64,000 nucleotides of DNA. It comes from Verrucomicrobiaceae bacterium. GTDB taxonomy: Bacteria; Verrucomicrobiota; Verrucomicrobiia; Chthoniobacterales; JAATET01. Of the stretch, positions 1-10,134 are shown one piece after another. The notes beneath the pieces are model-generated. The model saw only the letters and a program-made list of their open reading frames with translations, did no database searches and was not told the origin of the DNA. The position numbers and the translations under genes were made by a program. Location: assembly GCA_027488755.1 (NCBI GenBank), contig JAIYAZ010000135.1:1-64000 (forward strand), read 5' to 3'. The stretch's first letter is position 1. Each line of letters begins with the position of its first letter.

Positions 1-39
1 AACAGTATATTGGACAGAATGGGGTGATCGGGAAATAGG

Positions 40-1734
40 TTGAAAAGCTCCCAAGGGTTGGCGTATCTTTTTGCTAAGATTATGGAAAATGCTGATGGTC
101 GCAAGGGGGCAATGCTGCGAGCGGGGGAAGGATTGGGAGGAGCGGGAGGAGTTTTTTGGTCTTCGCTCTCTGGAGATCGAGGCAGGGAGAGTCGCCAGGA
201 GTCTTTTCTTGAGGTTGGAGCGGATGCAGTAGGGGGTGCCTTGGGGCAAGTGGGTGATTCGGACGGGTCGGCGGTGGTGCGTGAGGAGGAGGGGCGTTAT
301 GGTCGAGTTGAAGCCAAGGGCTCTGAGGGGAGCGAGATTGATAAGTCCAAGGTCGATGATTTCTGGGCGCAGGTGCGGGGGGTGTTCCTGGCGGCGGGTT
401 GGCCGGAGGAGGTGGCGGATCGGATGGTGCGGTGGGTGAAGCGGTTTCGCCGGGAATTGGGTGGGCGGAGGTATCGGGAGGCGGAGGTGGCGGATGTGGA
501 ACGTTACCTTGAGCGGGCGAGGGAGGCGGAGATTAACGAGCGCGCGGTGGTGCTGGGGGCGGAGGCGTTGCGGTTGTTTTACGCGGAGTTTTTCGGCGCG
601 GAGTGGGCGCGGGCGCGCAGGACTTTGGTGCCGGGGGCGGCGGTGGCGCGGCGGGTGGACGCAGAGGTGGCGGGGTCGGATGGGATGGAGGGGGATCGCG
701 GCGAGGGGGAGCGTCGGCAGGCGGAGAGGCTGGCGCGGCGGTATGCGGGGCGTTCGGATGGGGGGGAGGTGCCGGAACGGGTGCGGGGCTTTTTGGATGA
801 GGTGAGGGTGGCGCTACGAACGGGGCAATACGCGGCGAGGACGGAGGAGACGTATGTGAACTGGATCGAGCGGTTTCTGGTTTTTGCGGCGCCCGGGCGG
901 CGGGATTCGATCTGCGTGGAGATGGTGCAGGAGTTTCTGGAGTATCTGGCGGTGGTGCGGCGGGTGTCGGCGCGGACGCAAAATCAAGCGTTGAATGCGC
1001 TGGTGTATTTGTTCCGGGAGGTGCTGGACCGGGACCTGGGGGAGATCGGCGGGGTCACGCGGGCGGCGGAGCGTAAGCGGTTGCCGGTGGTGCTGACACG
1101 GGAGGAGGTGCGGGCGTTGGTGGGGGCAATCGCGGAGCCGTATGCGCTGATGGTGGAGTTTCTTTATGGGACGGGGCTGCGGCTAATGGAGGGGGTTCGG
1201 CTTCGGGTGAAGGATGTGGATTTCGCGGCGTCGCAGGTGGTGGTGCGGAACGGCAAGGGGGACAAGGACCGGGTGACGACGTTGCCGGTGAGTCTGGTGG
1301 AGCGGTTGCGGACGCACCTGGAGCGGGTGCGGGCGACGCATGAGGCGGACCTGGCGGCAGGGCGCGGGGAGGCGTGGCTGCCGGAGGCGCTGGCACGGAA
1401 GTGGCCGCAGGCGGCGCGGGACTGGAAGTGGCAGTATGTGTTTCCGTCGAGCCGGCTATCGGTGGATCGCGGAACGGGTCGGGTGCGGCGGCATCATGTA
1501 CATGAGAACGCGCTGCAGCGGGCGGTGACGGAGGGGGCGAAGCGGGCGGGGCTCACGAAGCGGGTGAGTTGCCACACGCTGCGGCATAGCTTTGCGACGC
1601 ATCTGCTGGAGGCGGGCTATGACATCCGGACGGTGCAGGAGCTGCTGGGGCACTCGGATGTGAGCACGACGATGATTTATACGCACGTGTTGAACAAGCC
1701 GGGGCTGGCGGTGCGGAGTCCGCTGGATGGGTGA
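40..1734 (+). CDS. Tyrosine recombinase, integron-integrase (IntI)-like, with long N-terminal extension
   Basis: C-terminal catalytic motifs ([54 protein letters not shown]) plus the IntI-specific insert [38 protein letters not shown] start at 40; 564 aa versus ~320-340 aa for typical IntI. Confidence 0.85.
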   Translation: MKSSQGLAYLFAKIMENADGRKGAMLRAGEGLGGAGGVFWSSLSGDRGRESRQESFLEVGADAVGGALGQVGDSDGSAVVREEEGRYGRVEAKGSEGSEIDKSKVDDFWAQVRGVFLAAGWPEEVADRMVRWVKRFRRELGGRRYREAEVADVERYLERAREAEINERAVVLGAEALRLFYAEFFGAEWARARRTLVPGAAVARRVDAEVAGSDGMEGDRGEGERRQAERLARRYAGRSDGGEVPERVRGFLDEVRVALRTGQYAARTEETYVNWIERFLVFAAPGRRDSICVEMVQEFLEYLAVVRRVSARTQNQALNALVYLFREVLDRDLGEIGGVTRAAERKRLPVVLTREEVRALVGAIAEPYALMVEFLYGTGLRLMEGVRLRVKDVDFAASQVVVRNGKGDKDRVTTLPVSLVERLRTHLERVRATHEADLAAGRGEAWLPEALARKWPQAARDWKWQYVFPSSRLSVDRGTGRVRRHHVHENALQRAVTEGAKRAGLTKRVSCHTLRHSFATHLLEAGYDIRTVQELLGHSDVSTTMIYTHVLNKPGLAVRSPLDG

Positions 1735-1998
1735 AGCGGAGCGGGGGACGCGGGGGAGGACGCAGGGGACGATAACTCGTGCTTGGAGAAGATCGTTACA
1801 TAGCGCCCGGAACTGCCGGCGGGGCGGCTCTTTTATGGCGCGAAAGTTCGAGATGCTACCGCCTTTGGTGAGACGTCGGAGTGTCCCATCCGCCTTGCAT
1901 TGACTGCGGGGGACTATGGCGCAGGGACGCGAATTTTGGCGAGGAGAAAAAGGGCGGAAAGGGGAGTGAAAAAGCGGACAGCGGAGGGCGGTTGGGGT

Positions 1999-2346
1999 TT
2001 AGTTAAGGGGGAAGGAGGCGAGTGCGGAGGTGCGGTCGTCGAAGATGGGGTAGGCGGTGGCGAAGCCGGCGAGGTCGAAGACGCGTTTGACTTCGCCCTG
2101 GAGGGAGCAGACGGCGAGGTGGCCGCCTTTGCGCGAGAGGGCGCGGCCGACCATGAAGAGTTCGCGGAAGCCGGCGGAGGCGGTGTATTCCAACCCGGCG
2201 AGGTCGACGAGGAGGTGGCGGGTGGTCTCGGTGTCGGTGATCTTTTTGAAGATGGCGTTGAGCTCCTGCCAGTTGTCGGGCTCGATGCGTCCCTGGATTT
2301 CGAGGATGGTGACGGGTCCTTCGTGGGAGGTGTGGTATTCGGCCAT
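1999..2346 (-). CDS. STAS-domain anti-sigma factor antagonist-like protein
   Basis: 115 aa, VTILEIQGRIEPDN...HLLVDLAGLEYTASAGFRELFMVGR pattern of STAS domain. Confidence 0.85.
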   Translation of the reverse strand: MAEYHTSHEGPVTILEIQGRIEPDNWQELNAIFKKITDTETTRHLLVDLAGLEYTASAGFRELFMVGRALSRKGGHLAVCSLQGEVKRVFDLAGFATAYPIFDDRTSALASFPLN

Positions 2347-2452
2347 GCGGGGGGAATAGGGGAAAATTGGAAATTCTGAAAGGCGGAAAGCGGAAAGGAT
2401 GAGGTGAGGCTGGGGGGTTGAGAAGGGGGCGGGGGGATGATTGGATGGGGGG

Positions 2453-3268
2453 ATGCGGAGGTGGCTGCGGCTTTATGGGACGGTGGTGGGTCTGGGGGTG
2501 CAGGGGGCGCTGGTGTATCGGTGGAATTTTTTTGCGCGGGCGGTGTTTGGGTTGCTGCCGCTGGCGGCAACGATCTGGGTGTGGCGGGAGATTTTTGCGG
2601 GGCGGGATGGCGCGGAGGTGGGGGGCTTTTCGTTTGGGGAGATGGTGTTTTATTTCGTAGCGGTGACGGTGGTGGAGAGTCTGGTGAGTCCGTCGAACGA
2701 TGAGTGGCAGATCGCGGGGGACATTCGGGAGGGGCGGATCAGCGCGTATTTGCTGCGGCCGGTGGATTATCTGACGTATCGGGCGGGGTTGTTTCTGAGC
2801 GCGCGGCTGGTGTTTGCGGGGATCTCGCTGGTGCCGTTGCTGGCGGTGGTGGCGTGGCTGCCGGGGGAGGCGCGGTGGCCAACGGATGCGGTGACGTGGG
2901 GAGTGTTTGCGGTGGCACTGGGGTTGGCGGCGGCGCTGCAGTTTTTGATCGCGTTTGTGATGGCGACGTTGGCGTTTTGGGTGCTGGAGATCTCGACGCT
3001 GGTGTTCATTCTTTACTCGTTTGAGTATTTTTTGAGCGGGCGGATTTTTCCGATCGAGGTGCTGCCGGAGGGGCTGCGCACGGTGCTGATGGCGACGCCG
3101 TTTCCGTATGAGCTGTATTTTCCCGTGGCGGTGGGAATGGGGCGCATGACGGGGGCGGAGATGTGGGCCGGGCTGGCAGTGCAGGCGGCGTGGGTGGGGG
3201 CGTTTTTCCTGCTGGCGAGATGGCTGTGGGCGCGTGGAGTGGTGAAGTATGGGGCCTTCGGCGGGTAG
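2453..3268 (+). CDS. ABC-2 type transporter permease (DUF990-like)
   Basis: Multi-TM protein; DIREGRISAYLLRPVDYLTYR typical of ABC-2 permeases; ORF opens at 2441, likely start ATG 2453. Confidence 0.75.
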   Translation: MRRWLRLYGTVVGLGVQGALVYRWNFFARAVFGLLPLAATIWVWREIFAGRDGAEVGGFSFGEMVFYFVAVTVVESLVSPSNDEWQIAGDIREGRISAYLLRPVDYLTYRAGLFLSARLVFAGISLVPLLAVVAWLPGEARWPTDAVTWGVFAVALGLAAALQFLIAFVMATLAFWVLEISTLVFILYSFEYFLSGRIFPIEVLPEGLRTVLMATPFPYELYFPVAVGMGRMTGAEMWAGLAVQAAWVGAFFLLARWLWARGVVKYGAFGG

Positions 3269-3306
3269 GCGGCGAAGGAAGATGAGAGTTGCTGGTTGTT
3301 GGGGCG

Positions 3307-5055
3307 TTACGGGGTGATGCGGGGGCCGGGAGATTGAGGGGAGCTCGTTGAGGAGATTGACGGAAACTGCGGAGGCAGGGGGTGGGGGTGGCCGGATCGG
3401 GTGGTGACACGGAGGCGGGGGTCGTCGTCGAAGCGAAGGGGTTGGTCGTCGATGAGGGCGAGGGCGGGAGTCGGCGTTTCGGGGGGCTGCCAGGTGAGGG
3501 CGAGGCGGTGGCCGGAGAGGTTGGTGAAGGCGAGGCGGGGGCGGTCGGCCTTGAGGTCGGCGCCGATGCGGGAGCGGGTGGTGAGGGCGGTGGCGAAGCG
3601 GTCGAGTTCGGCGGCGGGGCCGCCGCCGGCGAACGGGGCGACGGGGGAGGTTTCGAGGATCCAGGCGCCGCGGGCGGTGTCGGTGGCGTAGAGGTCGAGG
3701 CCGTTGCGGCGGTCGGGGGCGATCCATTTAGCGGGGGTGAGGGAGCGGAAGGCGAAGAGGACGGTGCCGCCGTGGGCGCAGATCCAGCCTTCGCGCTCGA
3801 TGCGGGCGAGGATGGCGCCGCGAGTGGTGAAGGGGGCGATGAGGCGGTGGAAGCCGTAGTCGGGGGGGACGCGGAAGACGCCGAGAACTGTGCCTTCGAA
3901 CTGGAGGGTTTGGGCGAAGGGGTTTTCGCCGTAGGCGAAGGCATTGGCGATCTTCTCACCGGGGCGGCGGCGGTTTTCCTGAAAGACGATGAAGACGCTT
4001 GCGGGGTGCGGGGAGAGCCAGCGGAGGAGGACGTTGCGGCTTTCCTTGAAGAGGTAGTTGTCGGGCGGGGTGCCGTCGGTTCGCTGGCTGGCGAGGCCGT
4101 AGCCGGCGGTGATCCAGGTCTGCTTGCGCACGAAGAGTTTTCGCGACGGGATGAGAATGCTTTCGTGGACGGTGCGGGGGACGGGGAGTCCGGCCTGCCA
4201 GGCGGTGAGGGTGGAGAGGGAGGCAAGCCAGGGGCTCGGGTAGGCGAACCAGAATCCCTGGGGGACCGTTTCGATGCGGGCGTCGCGGTCGCCGCCGAAG
4301 AGCATCCAGGCGATGGCGGTGGTGGCGCCGGGGGCGTCGGGCGAGACCTGCTGCGAGCCCCAGTATTTCGCGCGGCCGGCGGAGGAGATGAGATAGCCGC
4401 GGTGCCAGTGGGCGGCGGTCTCGGTGAGCATGGCCTCGAGGGCGGCGCGGGCGGGATCGCGGAGGGTGGGGTCGTCGGCGAAGTCGACGAGGAGGCGGAG
4501 CGCCATGAGGTCGGTGCCGGCGTAGAGCGGGGCGCCGTATTCGGGCGAGCCTTCGCGGAGGAGGGCGGGGAGGCGGCGGTGGAGGCGGGCCGCGCAGAGG
4601 GCGCGGATTTTCGGGGCCTCGTTGCCGGCGGCGTCGACGAGGTCGGGCCACGTGTCGGCGGCGATCCAGCCGGCGCCGTCTCGCATGAGTTCGTAGTTGA
4701 GGGAAACGCCGATGGGGCGGGTGAAGTCCCAGCGGGCGGCGTAGCCGCGGAACCTTTGTCGGAGGGGGGCAGGCCAGTGCGGGCGGGCGACGCGTTCGGC
4801 GTGGACGATGGCGTGGAGGTCGAAGGGGTCGAGGCGCGCGGTGAGCGCGTGGTCCATCAAACGGTCGGCGGCGGCGAGGGTGGCGGCGGGTTCACGCCCC
4901 GCGAGGAGGCGGGCGGCGAGGAGGGGCATGGCGTCCTTCGGGGAGTCGGGACGCTTGATTTCGGCCTGCGTGTAGCGGGCGACGAAGGGGGCGGCGCGCC
5001 CGGGGGCGAGCAGGAGGGCGCCGAGGAGGAGGGGGATGGCCCAGGGGGGAAGCAT
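3307..5055 (-). CDS. Secreted hypothetical protein, possible alginate lyase/heparinase-like fold
   Basis: ORF on minus strand; likely start ATG 5055 giving signal peptide MLPPWAIPLLLGALLLAPGRAAP; many aromatic residues (AHWHRGYLISSAGRAKYWGSQQV). Confidence 0.6.
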   Translation of the reverse strand: MLPPWAIPLLLGALLLAPGRAAPFVARYTQAEIKRPDSPKDAMPLLAARLLAGREPAATLAAADRLMDHALTARLDPFDLHAIVHAERVARPHWPAPLRQRFRGYAARWDFTRPIGVSLNYELMRDGAGWIAADTWPDLVDAAGNEAPKIRALCAARLHRRLPALLREGSPEYGAPLYAGTDLMALRLLVDFADDPTLRDPARAALEAMLTETAAHWHRGYLISSAGRAKYWGSQQVSPDAPGATTAIAWMLFGGDRDARIETVPQGFWFAYPSPWLASLSTLTAWQAGLPVPRTVHESILIPSRKLFVRKQTWITAGYGLASQRTDGTPPDNYLFKESRNVLLRWLSPHPASVFIVFQENRRRPGEKIANAFAYGENPFAQTLQFEGTVLGVFRVPPDYGFHRLIAPFTTRGAILARIEREGWICAHGGTVLFAFRSLTPAKWIAPDRRNGLDLYATDTARGAWILETSPVAPFAGGGPAAELDRFATALTTRSRIGADLKADRPRLAFTNLSGHRLALTWQPPETPTPALALIDDQPLRFDDDPRLRVTTRSGHPHPLPPQFPSISSTSSPQSPGPRITP

Positions 5056-5096
5056 GGGCGGGGGCGCGCGGGGTGCGCGGGTGGATTTGGGGTGGT

Positions 5097-6020
5097 TTAC
5101 GCGGCGGCGAGGGCGGCGCGCATGGCTTCGAGGGGGGCGGGGCGGTTGAACCAGAGTTCGAAGCTGAGGGCGCCCTGGTGGAGGAGCATGGAGAGGCCGT
5201 TGGCGGCGCGGGCGCCGGCGGAGCGGGCGTCGCGGAGGAGGCGGGTGTCGCCGTGAGCGTAGACGGTGTCGAGCACCATGAGGCTGGGGGTGAGGAGTTC
5301 GGCGGGGAGCGCGGCGGGGTCGGCGGGGTGCATGCCGATGGCGCTGGCGTTGACGACGAGGTCGATGTTTTCGAGCGCGGTGCGGAGGGCGGCGGGTTCG
5401 TGCGGGATGGCTTCGAGGCGGTCGGTGGGGCCGAGGAGGCGGTCGGAGCGGAAGGCGGGGGTGAGTTCGGCGGCGAGGGTGCGGGCTTTTTCGACGGTGC
5501 GGTTGACGAGGACGAGGCGTTCGCAGCGTTCGCGGGCGCATTGGACGGCGATGGCGCGGCCGGCGCCGCCGCCGGCTCCGAGGATGAGGATGCGGAGGTC
5601 GCGGAGGTCGACGGAGAATTCCTCGCGGATGGCGCGGGTGAAGCCGGGGCCGTCGGTGTTGAAGCCGAGGAGGCGGTCGCCCTGGACGACGACGGTGTTC
5701 ACGGCACCGGCCTGGCGGGCGTAGTCGTCGGCTTCGTCGACGGTGGCGAGGGCGGCGGGTTTGTGAGGGATGGTGACGTTGGTGCCGAGGAAGCCGGCGG
5801 CGGGGAGGGCGCGGAGGGTGGCGGGGACGTCGCCGGGGGGGACGTGGAGCTTGATGTATTGGGCGTCGATGCCGGCGGCGCGGAGGGCGGCGTTGTGGAA
5901 GGCGGGGGAGCGGGAGTGGGAGACGGGGTCTCCGATGACGGCGAGCCGCGCCGGGGGCGTGAGGGCGCGCAGGGTGGGCGCGCCGTCGGCGAGGTCGGCG
6001 GGGGTGTAGATGGGAGACAT
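5097..6020 (-). CDS. aroE: Shikimate dehydrogenase
   Basis: AVIGDPVSHSRSPAFHN, GTNVTIPHK, NTDGPGF, LGAGGGAGRA, VNASAIGM motifs. Confidence 0.96.
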   Translation of the reverse strand: MSPIYTPADLADGAPTLRALTPPARLAVIGDPVSHSRSPAFHNAALRAAGIDAQYIKLHVPPGDVPATLRALPAAGFLGTNVTIPHKPAALATVDEADDYARQAGAVNTVVVQGDRLLGFNTDGPGFTRAIREEFSVDLRDLRILILGAGGGAGRAIAVQCARERCERLVLVNRTVEKARTLAAELTPAFRSDRLLGPTDRLEAIPHEPAALRTALENIDLVVNASAIGMHPADPAALPAELLTPSLMVLDTVYAHGDTRLLRDARSAGARAANGLSMLLHQGALSFELWFNRPAPLEAMRAALAAA

Positions 6021-6060
6021 TTTTGGAAAGCGGAAAGGGGAAAGCGGAGAGCGGAAAGGA
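6021..6060. repeat. Dispersed polypurine intergenic repeat (GGAAAGCGGAAA type)
   Basis: tttttggaaagcggaaaggggaaagcggagagcggaaagga; similar tracts at 1939-1991, 2366-2403, 11607-11648, 14986-15035. Confidence 0.7.
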
Positions 6061-7380
6061 CTACGAGAATTGGGTGATGGTGGCGGTGAGGCGGGCGAGG
6101 ACGCGGTCTTTGCCGAGGACTTCGAGCATTTCGTAGAGGCCGGGGCCGACGGCGCGGCCGCTGACGGCGACGCGGGCGGGGTGGATGAATTCGCCGTTTT
6201 TCACGCCGAGGGTTTCGGCGAGCTTTTTCAACTCGGCTTCGAGGGTCGGGTGGGTCCAGTCGGTGAGGGTGGCGTAGTGGTCGCGGAGCTGGGCGAGGCG
6301 GTCGAGGGCGCCGGTTTTTTTGAGGGCTTTGTCCACGGCGGCGGGGTCGTAGGCGTAGGTCTCGGTGAAGAAGTAGCTGATCCAGTCGGGGACGTCGGAG
6401 AGGTGCTTGACCTTGGGTTTTACGATGGCGAGGACGGGGGCGAGGGCTTCGCGGGTGCCGTAGGGGACTCCGGCGCGGTCGAGGAAGGGGATGGTGAGGT
6501 CGGCGAAGCGCTCGAGGCTCATGTGGAGCAGGTGCTGGCCGTTGAGCCAAAAGCATTTGTCGAGGTCGAAGATGGCGCTGCGGCGGTTGATGGCTTCGAG
6601 CGTGAAGAGCTCCTGAATCTCGGGCACCGTGAGGAATTCGCGGTTGTCCTTGGGCGACCAGCCGAGGAGGGAGATGTAGTTGGCGACGGCTTCGGGGGCG
6701 TAACCGCCGTCGATGAAGTAGGTGATGCTGGAGCCGCCGTCGCGTTTGCTGAGCTTTTTGCCCTCGTGGTTGAGGATGAGGGGAATGTGGGCGAACTGCG
6801 GCGGGGTGGCGCCGAGGGCCTGGTAGAGTTCGACGTGCTTGGGCGTGTTGGAGAGGTGGTCCTCGCCGCGGATGACGTGGGTCATGCCCATCTCGATGTC
6901 GTCGACGACGTTGACGAAGTGAAAGATCCACGAGCCGTCGGGGCGGCGGATGGTCATGTCGGGGTGCGTGAGCGGGTTCGACATGTCGAAGGCGATTTTG
7001 CCGCAGACGATGTCCTCGACCTGCACGGTCTGGCGCGGGGAGCGGAAGCGGATGGCGCCGGCGTCGTCGTAGACGAGGCCCTTGGACTCGAGGGTGGCGA
7101 GGTGTTTTTCGTAGATGGCGTTGCGCTGGCTCTGGAAGTAGGGGCCGCGGTCGCCGCCGATCTGCGGGCCTTCGTCCCAGTCGAGGCCGAGCCAGCGGAG
7201 GCCCTGGTAGATGACGTCGTAGGCGGCGTCGGTGTTGCGGGCGGCGTCGGTGTCCTCGATGCGGAGGACGAAGGTGCCGCCGTGTTTGCGGGCGAAGAGC
7301 CAGTTGAAGAGGGCGGTGCGGGCGCCGCCGACGTGGAGGTAGCCGGTGGGCGAAGGGGCGAAGCGGGTGCGGACGGACAT
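6061..7380 (-). CDS. gltX: Glutamyl-tRNA synthetase
   Basis: MSVRTRFAPSPTGYLHVGGARTALFNWLFAR...FVLRIEDTD; KLSKRDG motif. Confidence 0.97.
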   Translation of the reverse strand: MSVRTRFAPSPTGYLHVGGARTALFNWLFARKHGGTFVLRIEDTDAARNTDAAYDVIYQGLRWLGLDWDEGPQIGGDRGPYFQSQRNAIYEKHLATLESKGLVYDDAGAIRFRSPRQTVQVEDIVCGKIAFDMSNPLTHPDMTIRRPDGSWIFHFVNVVDDIEMGMTHVIRGEDHLSNTPKHVELYQALGATPPQFAHIPLILNHEGKKLSKRDGGSSITYFIDGGYAPEAVANYISLLGWSPKDNREFLTVPEIQELFTLEAINRRSAIFDLDKCFWLNGQHLLHMSLERFADLTIPFLDRAGVPYGTREALAPVLAIVKPKVKHLSDVPDWISYFFTETYAYDPAAVDKALKKTGALDRLAQLRDHYATLTDWTHPTLEAELKKLAETLGVKNGEFIHPARVAVSGRAVGPGLYEMLEVLGKDRVLARLTATITQFS

Positions 7381-7394
7381 GGCGTTGGTCGAAC

Positions 7395-7485
7395 TAAACA
7401 GGATTATGCAGGATTTGGAGGATTAACAGGATGAAGGAAGGGGAGGGAATCCCGTTAATCCTGTAAATCCCCGAAATCCCGTTTA
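7395..7485. repeat. Imperfect inverted repeat between divergent gltX and yqeY (left arm 7395-7432, right arm 7449-7485)
   Basis: taaacaggattatgcaggatttggaggattaacaggat versus atcccgttaatcctgtaaatccccgaaatcccgttta (near reverse complement). Confidence 0.85.
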
Positions 7486-7496
7486 GGTTTTTCGGC

Positions 7497-7949
7497 ATGG
7501 CTCTCCAAACCCAGGTTGACTCGGACATCAAGGACGCGATGCGCGCGAAGGACGCGGCGAAGCTCGGCGTGTTGCGCATGCTGAAGACGGCGCTCATGAA
7601 CGCGGCGATTGAGAAGGGGGGCGCGGGGACGATTCTCGAGGACGCGGAGGCGACGGCGGTGATCCGCAAGGAGGTGAAGAAGCGGCAGGATTCCGTGGCG
7701 AGCTTCGAGGGCGCGGGGCGCGCGGAGCTGGCGGAGAAGGAGAAAGCCGAGATCGTGGTGCTGGAGACGTATCTGCCGCAGGCGCTTTCCGCGGAGGCGG
7801 TGACGGCGCTGGTGCGCGAGGCGATTGCCGAGGCGGGCGCGACGTCGAAGAAGGACATGGGCGCGGTGATGAAGATCGCGAACGCGAAGGCGGCGGGTCA
7901 GGTCGACGGCAAGACGCTGAGCGGCGAGGTGCAGAAACAGTTGCCGTAG
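7497..7949 (+). CDS. yqeY: GatB/YqeY domain-containing protein
   Basis: 150 aa, DIKDAMRAKDAAKLGVLRMLKTAL...LETYLPQALS...KKDMGAVMKIANAKAAGQVDGKTLS. Confidence 0.92.
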   Translation: MALQTQVDSDIKDAMRAKDAAKLGVLRMLKTALMNAAIEKGGAGTILEDAEATAVIRKEVKKRQDSVASFEGAGRAELAEKEKAEIVVLETYLPQALSAEAVTALVREAIAEAGATSKKDMGAVMKIANAKAAGQVDGKTLSGEVQKQLP

Positions 7950-7950
7950 G

Positions 7951-8658
7951 ATGGCGGAGGGACGGCAACCCACGCTGGGCGTGGTGCTGGTGGCGGCGGG
8001 CGCGAGCCGGCGGATGGGGTTTGACAAGATCCTCGCGCCGGTGGCGGGCGAGCCGTTGCTGCGGCATGCGCTGCGGGCGTGCGAACAGTGCGCGGCGGTG
8101 GGGCGGATCGTGATCGTGTGCGCGCGGGAGCGGGAGGCGGACGTGCGGGCGGCGACGACGGATGCGCGCAAGCTGGCGGCGGTGGTGCCGGGCGGCGCGG
8201 AGCGGCAGGAGTCGGTGGAGATCGGCGTGGCGGCGCTCGGGGACGCGGTGGATTTTGTGGCGGTGCATGATGCGGCGCGGCCGTTGCTGACGCCGGATTT
8301 TTTGGCGCGGTGTTTTGCGGCGGCGGTGGAGCATGGCGCGGCGACGGCGGCGGAGCGGGTGACGGACACGTTGCAGCGGGCGGATGGCGCGGGCTTTTGC
8401 GCGGAGGTCGTGGAGCGGGAGGGATTGTGGCGGATGCAGACGCCGCAGGTGTTTCGCCGCGCGGAGTTGGTGGCGGCGATGGCGGCGGTGCGGGCGGATG
8501 GCGTGAGCGTGACGGACGAGACGTCGGCGGTGCGGCGCGGCGGGGGGCGTGTGTTTCTGGTGGAGAATCCGGATTGGAACATTAAAGTGACCGTCCCCCG
8601 TGACGTGGCCGTGGTGGAATTCCTCCTCCGCGCGCGCGCGGCAGAGAGCTTGACGTGA
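7951..8658 (+). CDS. ispD: 2-C-methyl-D-erythritol 4-phosphate cytidylyltransferase
   Basis: VVLVAAGASRRMGFDKILAPVAGEPLLRHAL, VHDAARPLL, WRMQTPQVF, TDETSAV. Confidence 0.95.
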   Translation: MAEGRQPTLGVVLVAAGASRRMGFDKILAPVAGEPLLRHALRACEQCAAVGRIVIVCAREREADVRAATTDARKLAAVVPGGAERQESVEIGVAALGDAVDFVAVHDAARPLLTPDFLARCFAAAVEHGAATAAERVTDTLQRADGAGFCAEVVEREGLWRMQTPQVFRRAELVAAMAAVRADGVSVTDETSAVRRGGGRVFLVENPDWNIKVTVPRDVAVVEFLLRARAAESLT

Positions 8659-9917
8659 TTCAACAGACGAAACTTTCCAACGGCATTCGCGTGGTGACGT
8701 GCGAGATGCCGCATGCGCAATCGGCAACCTTCGGAATCTGGGCCGCGGTCGGCGGCCGGCATGAGCCCGCGCGGTTGACCGGGATTTCCCACTTCATCGA
8801 GCACATGCTCTTCAAGGGCACGCGCCGCCGCACGGCGCGGCAGATCGGGCAGGAGGTGGAGGCGGTGGGCGGCTACCTGAACGCGACGACGACGCATGAC
8901 CACACGGTGTATTACGGCGCGGCGCCGGCGGATCATTTCGACAAGCTGAGCGGCGTGCTGTGCGACATGGTGCTGGAGCCGCGGTTCGCGGCGGCGGACA
9001 TCCGGCGCGAGCGGGCGGTGATTGCGGAGGAGATCCAGATGTATCAGGACGAGCCTTCGGAGCTTGTGCAGGAGCTGCTGTGGGAGGACATCTGGCCGGG
9101 GCATGCGCTGGGGCGGCCGTTGACGGGTTCGCTGGAGAGCATTGAGGCGATCCAGCGCGACGCGATGCTGGAGTATCGCGCGGCGCATTATCACGGCGGC
9201 AACACGGTGGTGAGCGCGGCGGGCCGCATCCGGCACGAGGACGTGGTGGCGCGGGTCGAGCGGTTGCTGGGCGCGCTGCCGAAGGGGCGGCGCAGCCGGG
9301 TGGCGGCGGCGCCGGCGATTCCGGCGAAGCCGCGGATTCGCGTGGTGGAGCGGGAGACGCAGCAGGTGCACGTGGCGTTTGCTTTGCCGTGCTGCGATCT
9401 GCATTCCGAGGATCGTTACGCGACGGCGCTGCTGAACGTGCTGCTGGCGGGCAACGTGAGTTCGCGGCTGTTCCAGGAACTGCGCGAGAAGCGCGGGCTT
9501 TGTTACAACGTGAGCTCGAACGTGAGCCAGTATGAGGACGCGGGCGTGATCAATTTTTACGTCGGGCTGGACGCGAAGAATCTCGAGCGGGCGATGACGT
9601 TGCTCGCGCGGGAGCTGCGGCGGTTGCGTGAGGTGCCGGTGGGCGCGGCGGAGCTGAAGCGGGCGAAGGAGTATGCGATCGGCTCAAGCCGGATGTCGCT
9701 GGAGCGGACGGGCGCGCAGAATTCGCGCATCGGGTATTCCGCGTTGTTTTACGGCGGGGTGCGGGATGCCGAGGAATCCCACGCGCGGATTCGGGCGACG
9801 ACGGCCGCGGATTTGCAACGGGTCGCGCGGGCGGCGCTTCGGATGAATCGCGTGACGATGACGATCGTGGGCGCGGTGCCGGAGCGGGCGCCGGTGCGTC
9901 GGTGGTTGGTGGGGTGA
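8655..9917 (+). CDS. M16 family zinc peptidase (processing peptidase-like)
   Basis: HFIEHMLFKGT (HxxEH) and downstream E; GTG start overlaps the ispD stop (GTGA). Confidence 0.93.
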   Translation: MIQQTKLSNGIRVVTCEMPHAQSATFGIWAAVGGRHEPARLTGISHFIEHMLFKGTRRRTARQIGQEVEAVGGYLNATTTHDHTVYYGAAPADHFDKLSGVLCDMVLEPRFAAADIRRERAVIAEEIQMYQDEPSELVQELLWEDIWPGHALGRPLTGSLESIEAIQRDAMLEYRAAHYHGGNTVVSAAGRIRHEDVVARVERLLGALPKGRRSRVAAAPAIPAKPRIRVVERETQQVHVAFALPCCDLHSEDRYATALLNVLLAGNVSSRLFQELREKRGLCYNVSSNVSQYEDAGVINFYVGLDAKNLERAMTLLARELRRLREVPVGAAELKRAKEYAIGSSRMSLERTGAQNSRIGYSALFYGGVRDAEESHARIRATTAADLQRVARAALRMNRVTMTIVGAVPERAPVRRWLVG

Positions 9918-10069
9918 TGGTTGTTCGTTGTTGGTTGTTGGTTGATGGTGGCCGGATGAGGGTTCCGGAAGATCATGCGGCGACGGGGGTGCAGGCTCGG
10001 TTTGAGGCGGAGATGAGGGCGCTGCCGGGGTGGCGGGGGGATTTCGAGGCCCTGGAGGCGGCGCGGAAA

Positions 10070-10098
10070 ACGAAAACGGCGGCCGATGGGGCCGCCGT
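10070..10098 (-). terminator. Rho-independent terminator of the L,D-transpeptidase gene
   Basis: 9-bp stem acggcggcc/gggccgccgt with 5-nt loop at 10076-10098, followed on the minus strand by TTTTCGTTTT. Confidence 0.75.
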
Positions 10099-10134
10099 CT
10101 CGAAGGGGTTGGAGGAAGAGGATTCCGCCGCCGG

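Noticed and set aside
1735-1998. Possible attI/attC sites downstream of the recombinase
   Set aside because: Short partial matches (e.g. TAAC...GTTA near 1770-1800) do not satisfy RYYYAAC/GTTRRRY and no array of repeats is visible.
3382-5256. + strand 624-aa ORF
   Set aside because: Antisense to the secreted hypothetical protein and aroE.
8655-9917. M16 peptidase as part of a pqq/RiPP maturation cluster
   Set aside because: Neighbours are ispD and an L,D-transpeptidase; no RiPP precursor or radical SAM gene nearby.
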